Part shown: positions 63,980 to 64,000 of the stretch, piece after piece
Position numbering within the stretch: the first letter of the stretch is position 1
How the letters are laid out: the number at the start of each line of letters is the position of its first letter
Source: Ceratodon purpureus
Taxonomy: Eukaryota > Streptophyta > Bryopsida > Pseudoditrichales > Ditrichaceae
NCBI GenBank assembly: GCA_014871385.1
Contig: CM026426.1
Span: 17,732,183-17,796,182 of the forward strand
Direction of reading: 5' to 3'
Length of the DNA: 64,000 nt
The notes under the pieces: model-generated
The model's input: the letters and a program-made list of their open reading frames with translations, nothing else
Databases searched by the model: none
What the model was told of the DNA's origin: nothing
Program-made: the position numbers and the translations under genes

Positions 63980-64000
63980 CTCGTCCGCTATCAGCCACGG

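Overview
The window reads as nuclear DNA of a land plant or close streptophyte relative. Genes are split by AT-rich GT-AG introns, a plant-type cytosolic GAPDH C-terminus is present, and the mobile DNA is plant-like (Helitron, PIF/Harbinger, Ty3/gypsy remnants, MITEs, simple repeats). A non-flowering lineage such as a moss or liverwort is my guess from the many unfamiliar low-copy families; the sequence does not settle it. Everything was read by eye, and splice structures are inferred from GT/AG sites and phase agreement.

Layout. 1-6.1 kb: a partial exon at the left edge, two Helitron-type 3' termini (ending 2079 and 6119), and between them the last two exons of a GapC gene with no catalytic domain. 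8.75-14.4 kb: a large multi-exon gene of unknown family with a ParB-like Gly-Gln-His-Thr motif, an Arg/Gly-rich stretch, an acidic region and a coiled coil; it carries two frameshifts and two in-frame TGA codons. 14.9-17.8 kb: a FCP1/NIF-type HAD protein that lacks the nucleophilic Asp, then exon-sized blocks resembling a broken FHA domain, with a 397-bp inverted-repeat element between two of them. 18.4-19.0 kb: a small stop-interrupted gene. 19.1-22.4 kb: a T60 tract and a decayed Helitron Rep/helicase.

25.95-29.96 kb holds the clearest cellular gene, an apparently intact homologue of FLIP/FIRRM (C1orf112), the partner of the FIGNL1 recombination ATPase. 30-38 kb is repeat-rich: a 62-unit AT microsatellite, an LTR-like segment, a GC island and a cluster of diverged AT-rich tandem repeats. 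38.2-42.5 kb carries an intact four-exon, 936-codon transposase-like gene with a Cys/His-rich segment and a DFAENY...SDGC...GHGKGPHDGAG core. 44.3-51.8 kb on the minus strand carries two related genes with a shared N-terminal domain; one has two RING-like modules and an AT-hook, and both are broken by in-frame TAG/TAA codons. 52-55 kb is a dead Ty3/gypsy pol with a nested 717-bp MITE and an LTR-like segment. 56.9-60.6 kb is a complete-length but dead PIF/Harbinger element with TIRs and a TAA target duplication. 61.35-61.77 kb is a regular array of about ten 43-bp imperfect palindromes; the rest to 64 kb is AT-rich with no supported gene.

Two genes (FLIP-like and the 936-codon transposase-like gene) are open and well spliced. 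Nearly all other coding-looking regions are interrupted, repeatedly by stops one C-to-T step from CAA, CAG or CGA. That is what cytosine-methylation decay in a silenced, transposon-rich region would look like.
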